A program made the translations under genes and the position numbers. From contig CAIWKU010000026.1 of NCBI GenBank assembly GCA_903913355.1, positions 1 through 29,663 on the forward strand: a stretch of 29,663 bases of DNA, read 5' to 3'. This DNA is from an uncultured Bacteroidota bacterium (GTDB taxonomy: Bacteria > Bacteroidota > Bacteroidia > Chitinophagales > Chitinophagaceae). The notes beneath the pieces were generated by a model, which was given only the letters and a program-made list of their open reading frames with translations, did not search any database and was not told the DNA's origin. This document shows, in pieces, positions 9,201 to 16,296 of the stretch (position 1 is the first letter of the stretch; each line of letters starts with the position of its first letter).

Positions 9201-9604
9201 TCCGTAGCTTCTGATACGATCTCTGTATTTTCTGTAAACCTGCGTGCGGTTTCCTTAACAACGGCAAAAGCCTCCGGCTGAATTTCCGCCAATGCTTCTT
9301 CTATTTTTTTATCACGGTCCTTTTTCAGCTTATCCACTTCCTGGTAAATAGCATCCCTTCCGTGAATGTCATTCAGCGGCAAAGCTTCTGCCGCTTCTTT
9401 CTTTCCGGCAATGATAGCATCAATTTCGGAGAGATGTGCCTGTATCCTTTGTTTGAATTCAACGGTTTTGTTCCGCAATTCATCGTTGGTTAATGACTGG
9501 TATTGTAGAAAAAACTGGTTGGCTTTCTGAACAATGGGCATTAATTGCTGCACATCTTTCTCACTTTTGCTTCCCCCGAATAACTTAGAAATGAACTTCA
9601 ACAT
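6299..9604 (-). CDS. secA: Preprotein translocase ATPase subunit SecA
   Basis: The motor ATPase that pushes unfolded preproteins through SecYEG at the inner membrane. The 1101-residue protein has the N-terminal [10 protein letters not shown] helix, the nucleotide-binding [16 protein letters not shown] motif, [22 protein letters not shown] (DEVD box and start of the preprotein-crosslinking region), [16 protein letters not shown] and [15 protein letters not shown] of the second RecA fold, and a C-terminal zinc motif [14 protein letters not shown]. It is about 200 residues longer than E. coli SecA (901 aa), with extra sequence around residues 330-470, as is usual for Bacteroidota. The open frame extends to 9643, but the ATG at 9604 gives the conserved [10 protein letters not shown] start. 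It is monocistronic, with its own promoter at 9697 and the terminator at 6221. Confidence 0.98.
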   Translation of the reverse strand: [1101 protein letters not shown]

Positions 9605-9696
9605 ATAGCTTGAACGGTTGTATGAAAAAATTTTAACAGTCAAAAAGAGTGCAGAAAAGATTTTTGAGCCAATTTGGCACCCTTGTTGAGAGCCGG

Positions 9697-9726
9697 CAAA
9701 GGTAAAGAATTTGAAGGCAAGGGAAA
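9697..9726 (-). promoter_or_regulatory. secA: secA promoter: TTTC-N18-TACCTTTG
   Basis: On the minus strand TACCTTTG (9697-9704) is an exact TAnnTTTG -7 box, with TTTC (9723-9726) 18 bp upstream as a near-consensus -33 element. The predicted leader is roughly 85-90 nt. Confidence 0.6.
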
Positions 9727-9774
9727 CCTCTATTCAAAATCATATCATCTTTATCAATTACTTAACTTATTTCC

Positions 9775-10374
9775 ATGCAGCCATTTAGCAAATACCTATG
9801 CTTTGTATTACTGTTTGTTTCCCTGAAAAGCTTTGCCCAGAAAGAGATCCAGGATTCCATTGCCAGTGAAAGATTGCGCCTGAACCAAACTCACTTATAT
9901 GTTCTGGGAGCCTGGGCAACCGCCAATATTGTGCAGGGAAGCATTTCTGCCAGCAATACCACAGGCAAAGAACATTATGTACACCAGATGAACGCCTATT
10001 GGAATACCGTAAACCTGGCAATTGCCGGGGCTGGACTTTATATGGTAAAAAAGCAAATGGCCCGGCATTTTGGACTGGCCGATAACCTGCGGGAACAGGC
10101 CAAAATCGAAAAACTGTTTTTATTCAACACGGGATTGGATGCGGCTTATATCATGACCGGCCTATACCTGAAAGAAAGAGGAACCCGTGTCAATAGCGAA
10201 CAATCGCAGGGATATGGCACCAGTTTATTGATTCAGGGCGGGTTTTTACTGGTTTTGGATATGATACAATACAGTGCCCATCGAAAAAATGGGAAACTAC
10301 TGGACCAAACCCTCAGCAACTGGCAACTGGGCAGTACACAGAACGGGTTGGGGTTGAGTTATCGGATAAAATAA
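9775..10374 (+). CDS. Exported/membrane protein of unknown function (possibly DUF6992-like)
   Basis: A 199-residue protein with a signal peptide (cleavage near SFAQ, residue 21) followed by three or four hydrophobic segments: LYVLGAWATANIVQG, VNLAIAGAGLYMV, FLFNTGLDAAYIMTGLYL and GTSLLIQGGFLLVLDMIQY. A motif HQMNAYWNTVNLAIAG in the middle looks conserved-type. I think it belongs to a Bacteroidota-only uncharacterised membrane family (the name DUF6992 comes from memory and is not certain). It is transcribed divergently from secA and has no operon partner; atpG begins 259 bp downstream behind its own promoter box. No function can be assigned. Confidence 0.75.
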   Translation: MQPFSKYLCFVLLFVSLKSFAQKEIQDSIASERLRLNQTHLYVLGAWATANIVQGSISASNTTGKEHYVHQMNAYWNTVNLAIAGAGLYMVKKQMARHFGLADNLREQAKIEKLFLFNTGLDAAYIMTGLYLKERGTRVNSEQSQGYGTSLLIQGGFLLVLDMIQYSAHRKNGKLLDQTLSNWQLGSTQNGLGLSYRIK

Positions 10375-10382
10375 TTGAGGCA

Positions 10383-10506
10383 GTTTGCTGTTGGCTTTTG
10401 GCGGTTTGCTATTGGCTTTTAGTGATTTGTGATTAAACCTGGATCTATTTTCTTTTTGGAAAATTGGATAATTACTAGAACCAAGGGCCAATAGCTAACA
10501 GCCAAC
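10383..10506. repeat. Dispersed 'GCTATTGGC' type intergenic repeats
   Basis: Two near-identical direct units, GTTTGCTGTTGGCTTTT (10383-10399) and GTTTGCTATTGGCTTTT (10404-10420), are followed about 70 bp later by an inverted relative, GCCAATAGCTAACAGCCAA (about 10488-10506). All lie between the upstream gene and atpG. Such GCTATTGGC/GCTGTTGGC strings are frequent in Bacteroidota spacers in my recollection. The inverted arrangement could fold into a long imperfect stem. Function unknown. Confidence 0.6.
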
Positions 10507-10559
10507 CTAAAATTCTCCCCATTTTTAGCCAAAATAGTGGAATTTCAGGGCGATTCTGT

Positions 10560-10567
10560 TACTTTTG
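10560..10567 (+). promoter_or_regulatory. atpG: -7 box (TACTTTTG) for atpG
   Basis: TACTTTTG followed by CA fits TAnnTTTG exactly, 66 bp before the atpG ATG. No convincing -33 element is present 19-21 bp upstream. It implies that atpG has its own promoter. Confidence 0.55.
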
Positions 10568-10633
10568 CAGCCCAAAGAAAAGATGTGAAGGGAACTAGTG
10601 TTGCGGATTGTAAAATTTGAAACTTAGAGAATT

Positions 10634-11515
10634 ATGGCAGGACAGTTAAAAGAGGTAAGAAACCGTATCAAAAGTGTTCAGAGTACACAGCAGATCACCA
10701 AAGCCATGAAAATGGTGAGTGCGGCCAAATTACGTCGTGCACAGGAATCCATTACCCAAATGAGACCCTATGCACAGAAATTACAGGAAATGCTCAGCAA
10801 TATCGTCAGCAGCATTGATGGCGGAATGAGTCTGAAACTGGCCGAAGAAAGAGTTGTAGAGAAAGTATTGTTGATTGTGATTACCAGCGACCGCGGACTT
10901 TGCGGAGGATATAATGCCAATATTATTAAACTGGCGAAAAGCACAATAGCAGAAAAATACCCTTCTCAACTCAAAAAAGGCAAAGTAACTATCTGGAATA
11001 TTGGCAAAAAAGGATGGGAAGCCATGACAAAAGCAGGTTATACAACGGATGCCGCTTTTAAAGATATATACCTCAATCTTAGTTTCGAAAACGTTCAGGC
11101 TGCTGCCCAGGCTGCTATGAAAGCTTTTGAAAACAAGGAATTTGATGCTGTGGAACTGGTTTACAGAGAATTTAAAAATGCGGCCACCCAAAGATTTGCG
11201 GCAGAACCTTTTCTGCCTATACCCAAAGTGCCCAAAAAAGCCGGTAACAAAAAATCAGATTTTATTTTTGAGCCTGCCAAAGAAGAACTGATCGCAGAAT
11301 TAATGCCCAAAATACTGAATACCCAATTATACAAAGCCGTTTTAGATGGCAATGCCAGCGAACATGGTGCCCGAATGACTGCAATGGATAAGGCCAGTGA
11401 AAACGCCAACGAATTACTCAAATCATTAAAGATCAGTTATAACCGCGCAAGACAAGCCGCCATCACCACCGAATTAACGGAAATCGTTAGTGGCGCCGCT
11501 GCCCTGCAAGGATAG
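10634..11515 (+). CDS. atpG: F-type ATP synthase gamma subunit
   Basis: The central rotor shaft of the F1 sector of ATP synthase, coupling proton flow through Fo to catalysis in alpha3beta3. The 293-residue protein has the conserved N-terminal coiled-coil helix (LKEVRNRIKSVQSTQQITKAMKMVSAAKLRRA), the SDRGLCGGYNANI signature near residues 83-95, and the C-terminal helix RQAAITTELTEIVSGAAALQ that enters the catalytic hexamer. The length is normal. Unusually, no other atp gene flanks it: upstream is an unknown membrane protein and downstream scpB. A promoter-like box 66 bp upstream fits separate transcription. The rest of the atp genes must lie outside this window. Confidence 0.97.
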   Translation: MAGQLKEVRNRIKSVQSTQQITKAMKMVSAAKLRRAQESITQMRPYAQKLQEMLSNIVSSIDGGMSLKLAEERVVEKVLLIVITSDRGLCGGYNANIIKLAKSTIAEKYPSQLKKGKVTIWNIGKKGWEAMTKAGYTTDAAFKDIYLNLSFENVQAAAQAAMKAFENKEFDAVELVYREFKNAATQRFAAEPFLPIPKVPKKAGNKKSDFIFEPAKEELIAELMPKILNTQLYKAVLDGNASEHGARMTAMDKASENANELLKSLKISYNRARQAAITTELTEIVSGAAALQG

Positions 11516-11520
11516 GATTG

Positions 11521-11622
11521 CATAATTAATAATTAATAATTAATCATTAACAATTGTCTGGTAAGACGCTGATTGTAAAAATTAATTAATAATTATTAAT
11601 TGCTAATTATTAATTACTAATT
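11521..11622. repeat. AT-rich AATTAATAATTAAT repeat blocks
   Basis: Two blocks (about 11521-11555 and 11578-11622) of overlapping AATTAATAATT and TAATTATTAATT units fill most of the atpG-scpB spacer, separated by about 22 bp of mixed sequence. They are mutually reverse-complementary in part, so the spacer can form a hairpin. The same repeat occurs at 841-868 and 6283-6296. Confidence 0.6.
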
Positions 11623-11628
11623 GTTTTG
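11621..11628 (+). promoter_or_regulatory. scpB: Possible -7 box (TTGTTTTG) abutting scpB
   Basis: One mismatch from TAnnTTTG, ending 5 nt before the scpB ATG. The surrounding sequence is AT-rich repeat, so chance resemblance is a real possibility. Confidence 0.3.
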
Positions 11629-11633
11629 CCCTC

Positions 11634-12386
11634 ATGGAACTTAGCCAGATCATACCCCATATTGAAGTACTTATTTTTGCGAGCGAGAAGCCGCTGACTT
11701 CATTGGATATTGTTGAATTGATCAATAATACATTTGGGTTCCTGGAAGAAAGGACAACACTTGATCAGGTAGAAAGCGCCCTGGAAGGGATTCGCGAGAA
11801 ATATGATTCTGAATTTTATCCATTTGAAGTAAAACAGAGTGGCGGAGGATGGCAGTTTCTGACTAAGCCCAGCTACCATGCTACCATCGCACAATTGAAC
11901 GGTGATAAATTCCTGAAACGCTTATCGAATGCGGCTTTGGAAACACTGGCTATCATTGCGTATAAACAACCGATTACGAAAGGGGAAATTGAATCTATCC
12001 GTGGAGTGAACAGCGATTATAGTATCCAGAAATTATTGGAAAAAGAATTGATCCTGATCAGCGGTCGCAATGAGAACATGCCAGGCAAACCTTTGGTATA
12101 TGCCACTTCACGCAATTTCATGGATTATTTTGGGATCAATACCCCAGCCGATCTGCCAAAGATCAGGGAAGTGCTGGCCGACCAGATTGTAGAAGGCACC
12201 ATCATCAAACCAGAAGATTTTACAGATGCACCGGTAGCTTCTGAAATAGCGGAAGAAACAGAGAAGGAAGACAGTACCGTAGCAGTGATTTCTGACTTAA
12301 CCGTGAATGAAGAAGGAGAACTCATTATTAAAGATGAAGAAGAAACGGCCGGAGAAGAACCTTCAAAAGAAGATAGTCCTGAATAG
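11634..12386 (+). CDS. scpB: Segregation and condensation protein B
   Basis: A subunit of the SMC-ScpA-ScpB condensin complex, which compacts and helps separate replicated chromosomes. The 250-residue protein carries two winged-helix domains. The most diagnostic stretch is LSNAALETLAIIAYKQPITKGEIESIRGVNSDYSIQKLLEKELI (about 100-143), followed by GKPLVYATSRNFMDYFGI. The tail from about residue 195 is very rich in glutamate and aspartate and is probably disordered, which is usual for Bacteroidota ScpB. scpA is not next to it. A TTGTTTTG sequence, one mismatch from the -7 consensus, ends 5 nt before the ATG. Confidence 0.95.
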   Translation: MELSQIIPHIEVLIFASEKPLTSLDIVELINNTFGFLEERTTLDQVESALEGIREKYDSEFYPFEVKQSGGGWQFLTKPSYHATIAQLNGDKFLKRLSNAALETLAIIAYKQPITKGEIESIRGVNSDYSIQKLLEKELILISGRNENMPGKPLVYATSRNFMDYFGINTPADLPKIREVLADQIVEGTIIKPEDFTDAPVASEIAEETEKEDSTVAVISDLTVNEEGELIIKDEEETAGEEPSKEDSPE

Positions 12387-12522
12387 CTTCCTTCCCCCGA
12401 GATCCAAATAAAGCCTGCTCTCAAACCCTGTTGCTACAGTGGTGACTTTAAAAACTTATGATTATTGTCAATGGTTTGATAAACTTATCCCTTAGTTGAT
12501 ATGCGGAAAGGCCCAAGACAAT

Positions 12523-12530
12523 TATCTTCG
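12523..12530 (+). promoter_or_regulatory. lysA: Probable -7 box (TATCTTCG) abutting lysA
   Basis: TATCTTCG is one mismatch from TAnnTTTG and ends exactly 4 nt before the lysA ATG. The same 4-nt spacing is found at the E1 dehydrogenase and aminotransferase genes. If used, transcription would start at or within a few bases of the start codon. Confidence 0.5.
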
Positions 12531-12534
12531 CAAC

Positions 12535-13749
12535 ATGTCACAATCTCTATCTACCGAACAGTTACGCAGTATTGCAGATGAATACGGCACTCCTTTGTAT
12601 GTGTATCATGCTGAAAAAATCACTGAACAGTACACACGATTACAAAAAGCTTTCGAAAAAAGCAGCACTCGTTTTTTTTATGCCAGTAAAGCATTAACGA
12701 ATATTAATATCCTCAGGCATATTCTTTCGCTGGGCTGTAATATTGACTGTAGTTCTATCAACGAAGTGCATCTGGCAGTAAAAGCGGGATTTGCTCCCAA
12801 GAATATCCTATACACCAGTAATGGCATTGCTTTCAGCGAAATTGAAGAAGCGGTTTCTCTCGGAGTAAACATTAATATCGACAGTTTATCCAATCTCGAA
12901 AAATTTGGAAAAAAATATGGTCACTCCTATCCAGTGGGTATTCGTTTACGTCCGAATATTATGGCGGGTGGTAATCTAAAAATATCTACCGGTCACGAGA
13001 AAAGTAAATTCGGCATTCCAATTGAGCAGCTGGATTCGATACTTAGTTTGGTAAAACAAGAAAACCTATTTATCGCCGGTCTGCATGTTCATACCGGAAG
13101 TGAGATCAAAGATGTATCGGTTTTTATGCAGGTAGCCGATATCTTTTCTGAACTGGTTCCCCATTTCCCCGAAGCATGTTTTCTTGACTTGGGTGGCGGA
13201 TTCAAAGTACCCTATAAAGAAGATGAAACAGGAACCGATGTTCCTTTTCTGGGAGAAAAAGTTGGTGAATTTGTGAATGGTTTGAAACAAAAACTTTCTC
13301 GCGATTTTGAAGTATGGTTCGAACCAGGAAAATTCATTGTAAGTGAATGTGGTTATTTTATCACTCAGGTAAATGTGCTAAAACAAAGCGGTACGATTCA
13401 ATTTGCAGGAGTAAACAGCGGGTTTAATCATTTGATCCGACCCATGTTTTACGAAGCCTATCATCGTATCAAAAATATCAGTAATCCTGATGCTCCCTTA
13501 CAACATTATTCAATAGTAGGTAATATCTGCGAAACAGATACGTTTGCCTGGAACAGGGAATTGAATGAAATACGGGAAGGAGATTACCTTGTTTTCTATA
13601 ATGCCGGTGCCTATGGTTATGAAATGGCCAGCAACTATAACGCCCGTTTTAAACCGGCACAGGTATTGGTGATGAATGAGAAAGCACAATTGATCAGCAG
13701 AAGAGATGTTTTTGAGGATTTGCTTAGGAATCAGATTGAAGTGTTATAG
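12535..13749 (+). CDS. lysA: Diaminopimelate decarboxylase
   Basis: Catalyses the last step of lysine synthesis, decarboxylating meso-diaminopimelate; PLP-dependent, cytoplasmic. The 404-residue protein shows the PLP lysine in YASKA (Lys52), HVHTGSEI, LDLGGGFKVPY, FEPGKFIVSECGYF, the substrate-binding GNICETDTFA motif and GAYGYEMASNYN near the C-terminus. This combination separates it from arginine/ornithine decarboxylases of the same fold. The open frame reaches back to a TTG at 12496, but the ATG at 12535 (MSQSLSTEQL) matches the family start and follows the -7 box by 4 nt. It is monocistronic by appearance. Confidence 0.96.
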   Translation: MSQSLSTEQLRSIADEYGTPLYVYHAEKITEQYTRLQKAFEKSSTRFFYASKALTNINILRHILSLGCNIDCSSINEVHLAVKAGFAPKNILYTSNGIAFSEIEEAVSLGVNINIDSLSNLEKFGKKYGHSYPVGIRLRPNIMAGGNLKISTGHEKSKFGIPIEQLDSILSLVKQENLFIAGLHVHTGSEIKDVSVFMQVADIFSELVPHFPEACFLDLGGGFKVPYKEDETGTDVPFLGEKVGEFVNGLKQKLSRDFEVWFEPGKFIVSECGYFITQVNVLKQSGTIQFAGVNSGFNHLIRPMFYEAYHRIKNISNPDAPLQHYSIVGNICETDTFAWNRELNEIREGDYLVFYNAGAYGYEMASNYNARFKPAQVLVMNEKAQLISRRDVFEDLLRNQIEVL

Positions 13750-13807
13750 GGTAAGTTGCGAGTTAGGGGAATAAACACCCGAGGAAAAGGGTTTATATTG
13801 CAGTACG

Positions 13808-14590
13808 ATGATTGAAATAAAGAATATACATAAACAGTTTGGCGACCAGGTAATACTGGATGGCATTAGTGCGGTAATGCAGGCAGGTAAGTGTAATCTG
13901 ATCATTGGAACCAGTGGTAGTGGTAAAACGGTTTTGACTAAATGTATGGTAGGGTTGTTTACGCCCGATTCCGGGTCGATTATGTATGACGGGGTGGATA
14001 TGCTGGCTATGGAAAATGACCAGCGTAAACTATTGCGGCAACAGATTGGGATGTTGTTTCAGGGTACCGCCCTTTTTGATTCGATGACGGTTGAGCAGAA
14101 TATCATGTTTCCACTGAATATGTTTACGAATTGGACCCTGGGTGAAAAAAAGAAAAGAGCCGATGAAGTGCTGGATCGGGTAAACTTGAAAGATGCCCAT
14201 AAAAGATATCCTTCCGAGATCAGTGGTGGTATGAAGAAAAGAGTGGGTATTGCCAGATCAATCGTTTTAAATCCCAAATACCTTTTTTGTGATGAACCCA
14301 ATTCTGGCCTTGATCCCCAAACATCACTGGTGATTGATAAACTGATCAAAGAAATTACCCTCGAATTTAAAATCACTACCATCGTGGTTACCCATGATAT
14401 GAATAGTGTGATGGAAATAGGAGATCATATTGTATATCTGCACCAGGGGCATAAACAATGGGAAGGAAACAATAAAGAGATCATTTTCAGTAAAGATGAA
14501 TTATTGAATAATTTCATTTTCGCATCCCAGTTCTTAAAAGATGCCAAGCATATGCGAATGATTGAAGCCAATGAAAACAAGGCCGTCTAG
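13808..14590 (+). CDS. MlaF-like ABC transporter ATP-binding protein
   Basis: The 260-residue cytoplasmic ATPase of an Mla/MCE-type lipid transporter. Walker A is GTSGSGKT (34-41), the Q-loop lies in GMLFQGTALFDSMTV, the signature is ISGGMKKRVGIARSI (SGGM rather than SGGQ, typical of this family), Walker B is YLFCDEPNSGLDP and the switch histidine is in VVTHDM. The FQGTALFDSMTVEQNIMFPL segment is characteristic of MlaF. The partner permease is most likely the gene at 92-829, about 13 kb away on the other strand. A thioredoxin-like gene follows after 22 bp. TATATTG, a poor -7 match, lies 7 nt before the ATG. Confidence 0.92.
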   Translation: MIEIKNIHKQFGDQVILDGISAVMQAGKCNLIIGTSGSGKTVLTKCMVGLFTPDSGSIMYDGVDMLAMENDQRKLLRQQIGMLFQGTALFDSMTVEQNIMFPLNMFTNWTLGEKKKRADEVLDRVNLKDAHKRYPSEISGGMKKRVGIARSIVLNPKYLFCDEPNSGLDPQTSLVIDKLIKEITLEFKITTIVVTHDMNSVMEIGDHIVYLHQGHKQWEGNNKEIIFSKDELLNNFIFASQFLKDAKHMRMIEANENKAV

Positions 14591-14612
14591 TTTCTTATAA
14601 TAAATCAGTTGT

Positions 14613-15140
14613 ATGAAATATATATCTTTTTTGCTGCTCCTGATGTTTACCGGAACAATTTCCGCACAAGTTCAGGATACTGTTCCTCCTTATAAAAAAG
14701 ACTTGCATATTCCCGCTTTCAGCATTATTCAGGGCGATAGTTCTGTATTTAGCAAAGCACAATTACCCAAAAATTATGATTTTACCGTAATCATTTATTT
14801 TTCGCCAGATTGCGGACATTGCCAATACACTACAAAAGAACTGTTGGCACATATGGATAGTCTTAAAAATGTATTCTTTGTATTTGTTGCCTATAAACCT
14901 CTTCCTATAATCAGTGAGTTTTATCATCATTATCACCTGGAAGAATACCCAAATATCCGCATGGGGAATGATCCCAAATATTATGTTCCCAGCTTTTTCA
15001 GGGTACAGGCTACCCCTTTTGTAGCTGTATATGATAAAAACGGCAGTCTGGTAAAAGTATTCGACCCGCCTAACCATCCCGTTATGGAGGTGCCAGAACT
15101 GGTATCATTGGTGAATGGGAGATTTATTTTAAAGATGTAG
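14613..15140 (+). CDS. Exported thioredoxin-fold protein with CGHC motif
   Basis: A 175-residue protein with a signal peptide (MKYISFLLLLMFTGTISA) and a thioredoxin fold. The redox site is CGHC at residues 67-70 in YFSPDCGHCQYT, the same dipeptide as in protein disulfide isomerase and some TlpA/DsbA-type proteins. A cis-proline is expected at VQATPFVAVYD. It probably acts as a periplasmic disulfide oxidoreductase. It starts 22 bp after the MlaF-like gene on the same strand, so cotranscription is likely, though a functional link is not evident. Partner substrate unknown. Confidence 0.85.
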   Translation: MKYISFLLLLMFTGTISAQVQDTVPPYKKDLHIPAFSIIQGDSSVFSKAQLPKNYDFTVIIYFSPDCGHCQYTTKELLAHMDSLKNVFFVFVAYKPLPIISEFYHHYHLEEYPNIRMGNDPKYYVPSFFRVQATPFVAVYDKNGSLVKVFDPPNHPVMEVPELVSLVNGRFILKM

Positions 15141-15272
15141 ACAGTTGGTGAAAGACACATAAGAGCTGGCAGGCTATATTGTTTAATTGTTAAATGGCAG
15201 TGAAGCCTCTTTATCTACATCCCCAGTCCAAAAAGAATTCGTCTTTATCGTTTTTACCAAGCCGCCAAACCC

Positions 15273-15280
15273 TAACTTTG
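15273..15280 (+). promoter_or_regulatory. mdh: -7 box (TAACTTTG) for mdh
   Basis: An exact match to TAnnTTTG followed by CA, about 36 bp before the mdh ATG. A T-rich stretch (GTTTTT, 15250-15255) lies at about the right distance for a -33 element, without a clear TTTG. Confidence 0.6.
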
Positions 15281-15316
15281 CACCGACAAAAATTTATCAT
15301 TTTTAAATAGTCTTTT

Positions 15317-16246
15317 ATGAAAGTAACTGTTGTAGGTGCCGGTGCCGTGGGTGCTACCTGTGCCGATAATATTGCCCGTGCGCAATTGGCAGATGAGTTG
15401 GTAGTACTCGATATTAAAGAAGGTTTTGCTGAAGGTAAGGCACAGGATATGATGCAGACCGCTGCTTTGCTGGGTTTTGATACCCGTATCACAGGCAGTA
15501 CCAATGATTATTCCAAAACCGCTAATTCCAATGTAGTAGTGATCACTTCCGGATTACCGCGTAAACCCGGTATGACCCGCGAAGAACTGATCGGCACCAA
15601 TGCGGGTATCGTAAAAGGCGTTACTGAAAATATCTTGAAATATTCTCCTGATGCGATTATTATCGTTATCAGTAACCCGATGGATACCATGACCTATCTG
15701 GCACTGCAATCTACCGGCTTACCAAAAAACAGAATTATTGGTATGGGTGGCACTTTAGACAGCGCCCGTTTTAAATACCAACTCAGTCAACACCTGGGTT
15801 GCAGTCCAGCCGATCTGAACGCAGTAGTAGTTGGTGGACATGGCGATACTACCATGATCCCTCTGATCCGTTTGGCTACCTGGAACAGCGTTCCCGTTAC
15901 TAAATTCTTAACCGAAGAGCAACAAAAACAAATCATTGCTGATACCATGGTAGGCGGTGCTACCTTAACCAAATTATTGGGTACTTCTGCCTGGTATGCT
16001 CCCGGTGCTGCCGGTGCTGCCTTGGTGGAAAGCATTGTGCGGGATGAGAAAAAATTATTTACCTGCTGTGTAAGTCTGGACGGTGAATACGGACAAAAAG
16101 ATATCTGCCTTGGCGTTCCGGTTACCATTGGTAAAAATGGCTGGGAAAAGATTCTTGATTTTGGATTGAATGCAGAAGAGCAGGCAGCTTTCAATAAGAG
16201 TGCTGATGCAGTGAGAAGTATGAATGATGTGTTGAAAACATTGTAA
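15317..16246 (+). CDS. mdh: Malate dehydrogenase (LDH-like type)
   Basis: Interconverts malate and oxaloacetate with NAD in the TCA cycle. The 309-residue protein has the Rossmann motif VVGAGAVGATCADNIA, an acidic residue after the second strand (Asp32, NAD preference), GLPRKPGMTREELIGTNAGI with substrate-binding Arg82 and Arg88, VISNPMDTMTY, and the catalytic His175 in VVGGHGDTTMIPL. The arginine in the PRKPGMTR loop is the malate rather than lactate version. It has its own -7 box and ends just before a strong terminator, so it is a single-gene unit. Confidence 0.97.
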   Translation: MKVTVVGAGAVGATCADNIARAQLADELVVLDIKEGFAEGKAQDMMQTAALLGFDTRITGSTNDYSKTANSNVVVITSGLPRKPGMTREELIGTNAGIVKGVTENILKYSPDAIIIVISNPMDTMTYLALQSTGLPKNRIIGMGGTLDSARFKYQLSQHLGCSPADLNAVVVGGHGDTTMIPLIRLATWNSVPVTKFLTEEQQKQIIADTMVGGATLTKLLGTSAWYAPGAAGAALVESIVRDEKKLFTCCVSLDGEYGQKDICLGVPVTIGKNGWEKILDFGLNAEEQAAFNKSADAVRSMNDVLKTL

Positions 16247-16263
16247 AATTTATTTCAATTAAT

Positions 16264-16296
16264 AAAAAAGTCCCCCTTAGTAAGGGGGACTTTTTT
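16264..16296 (+). terminator. mdh: Terminator after mdh (bidirectional)
   Basis: AAAAAAGTCCCCCTT (16264-16278) and its exact complement (16282-16296) form a 15-bp stem around a 3-nt loop, with A- and T-runs on the outside. It lies between convergent mdh and the GT9 gene and can serve both strands. Confidence 0.92.

Noticed and set aside
9605..9643. 13-residue extension of SecA
   Set aside because: The conserved SecA N-terminus begins at the ATG at 9604; the extension starts at a weak codon in the leader.
9675..9692. Sigma-54 promoter at TTGGCACCCTTGTTGAG on the plus strand before the 9775 gene
   Set aside because: The -12 position has GA instead of GC at the required GG-N10-GC spacing.
12496..12534. 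TTG-initiated extension of lysA
   Set aside because: It would run through the probable -7 box, and the ATG at 12535 fits the family.
15211..15504. 97-codon minus-strand reading frame overlapping the mdh start
   Set aside because: It is antisense to the conserved Rossmann domain of mdh, and its composition is that of a shadow frame.
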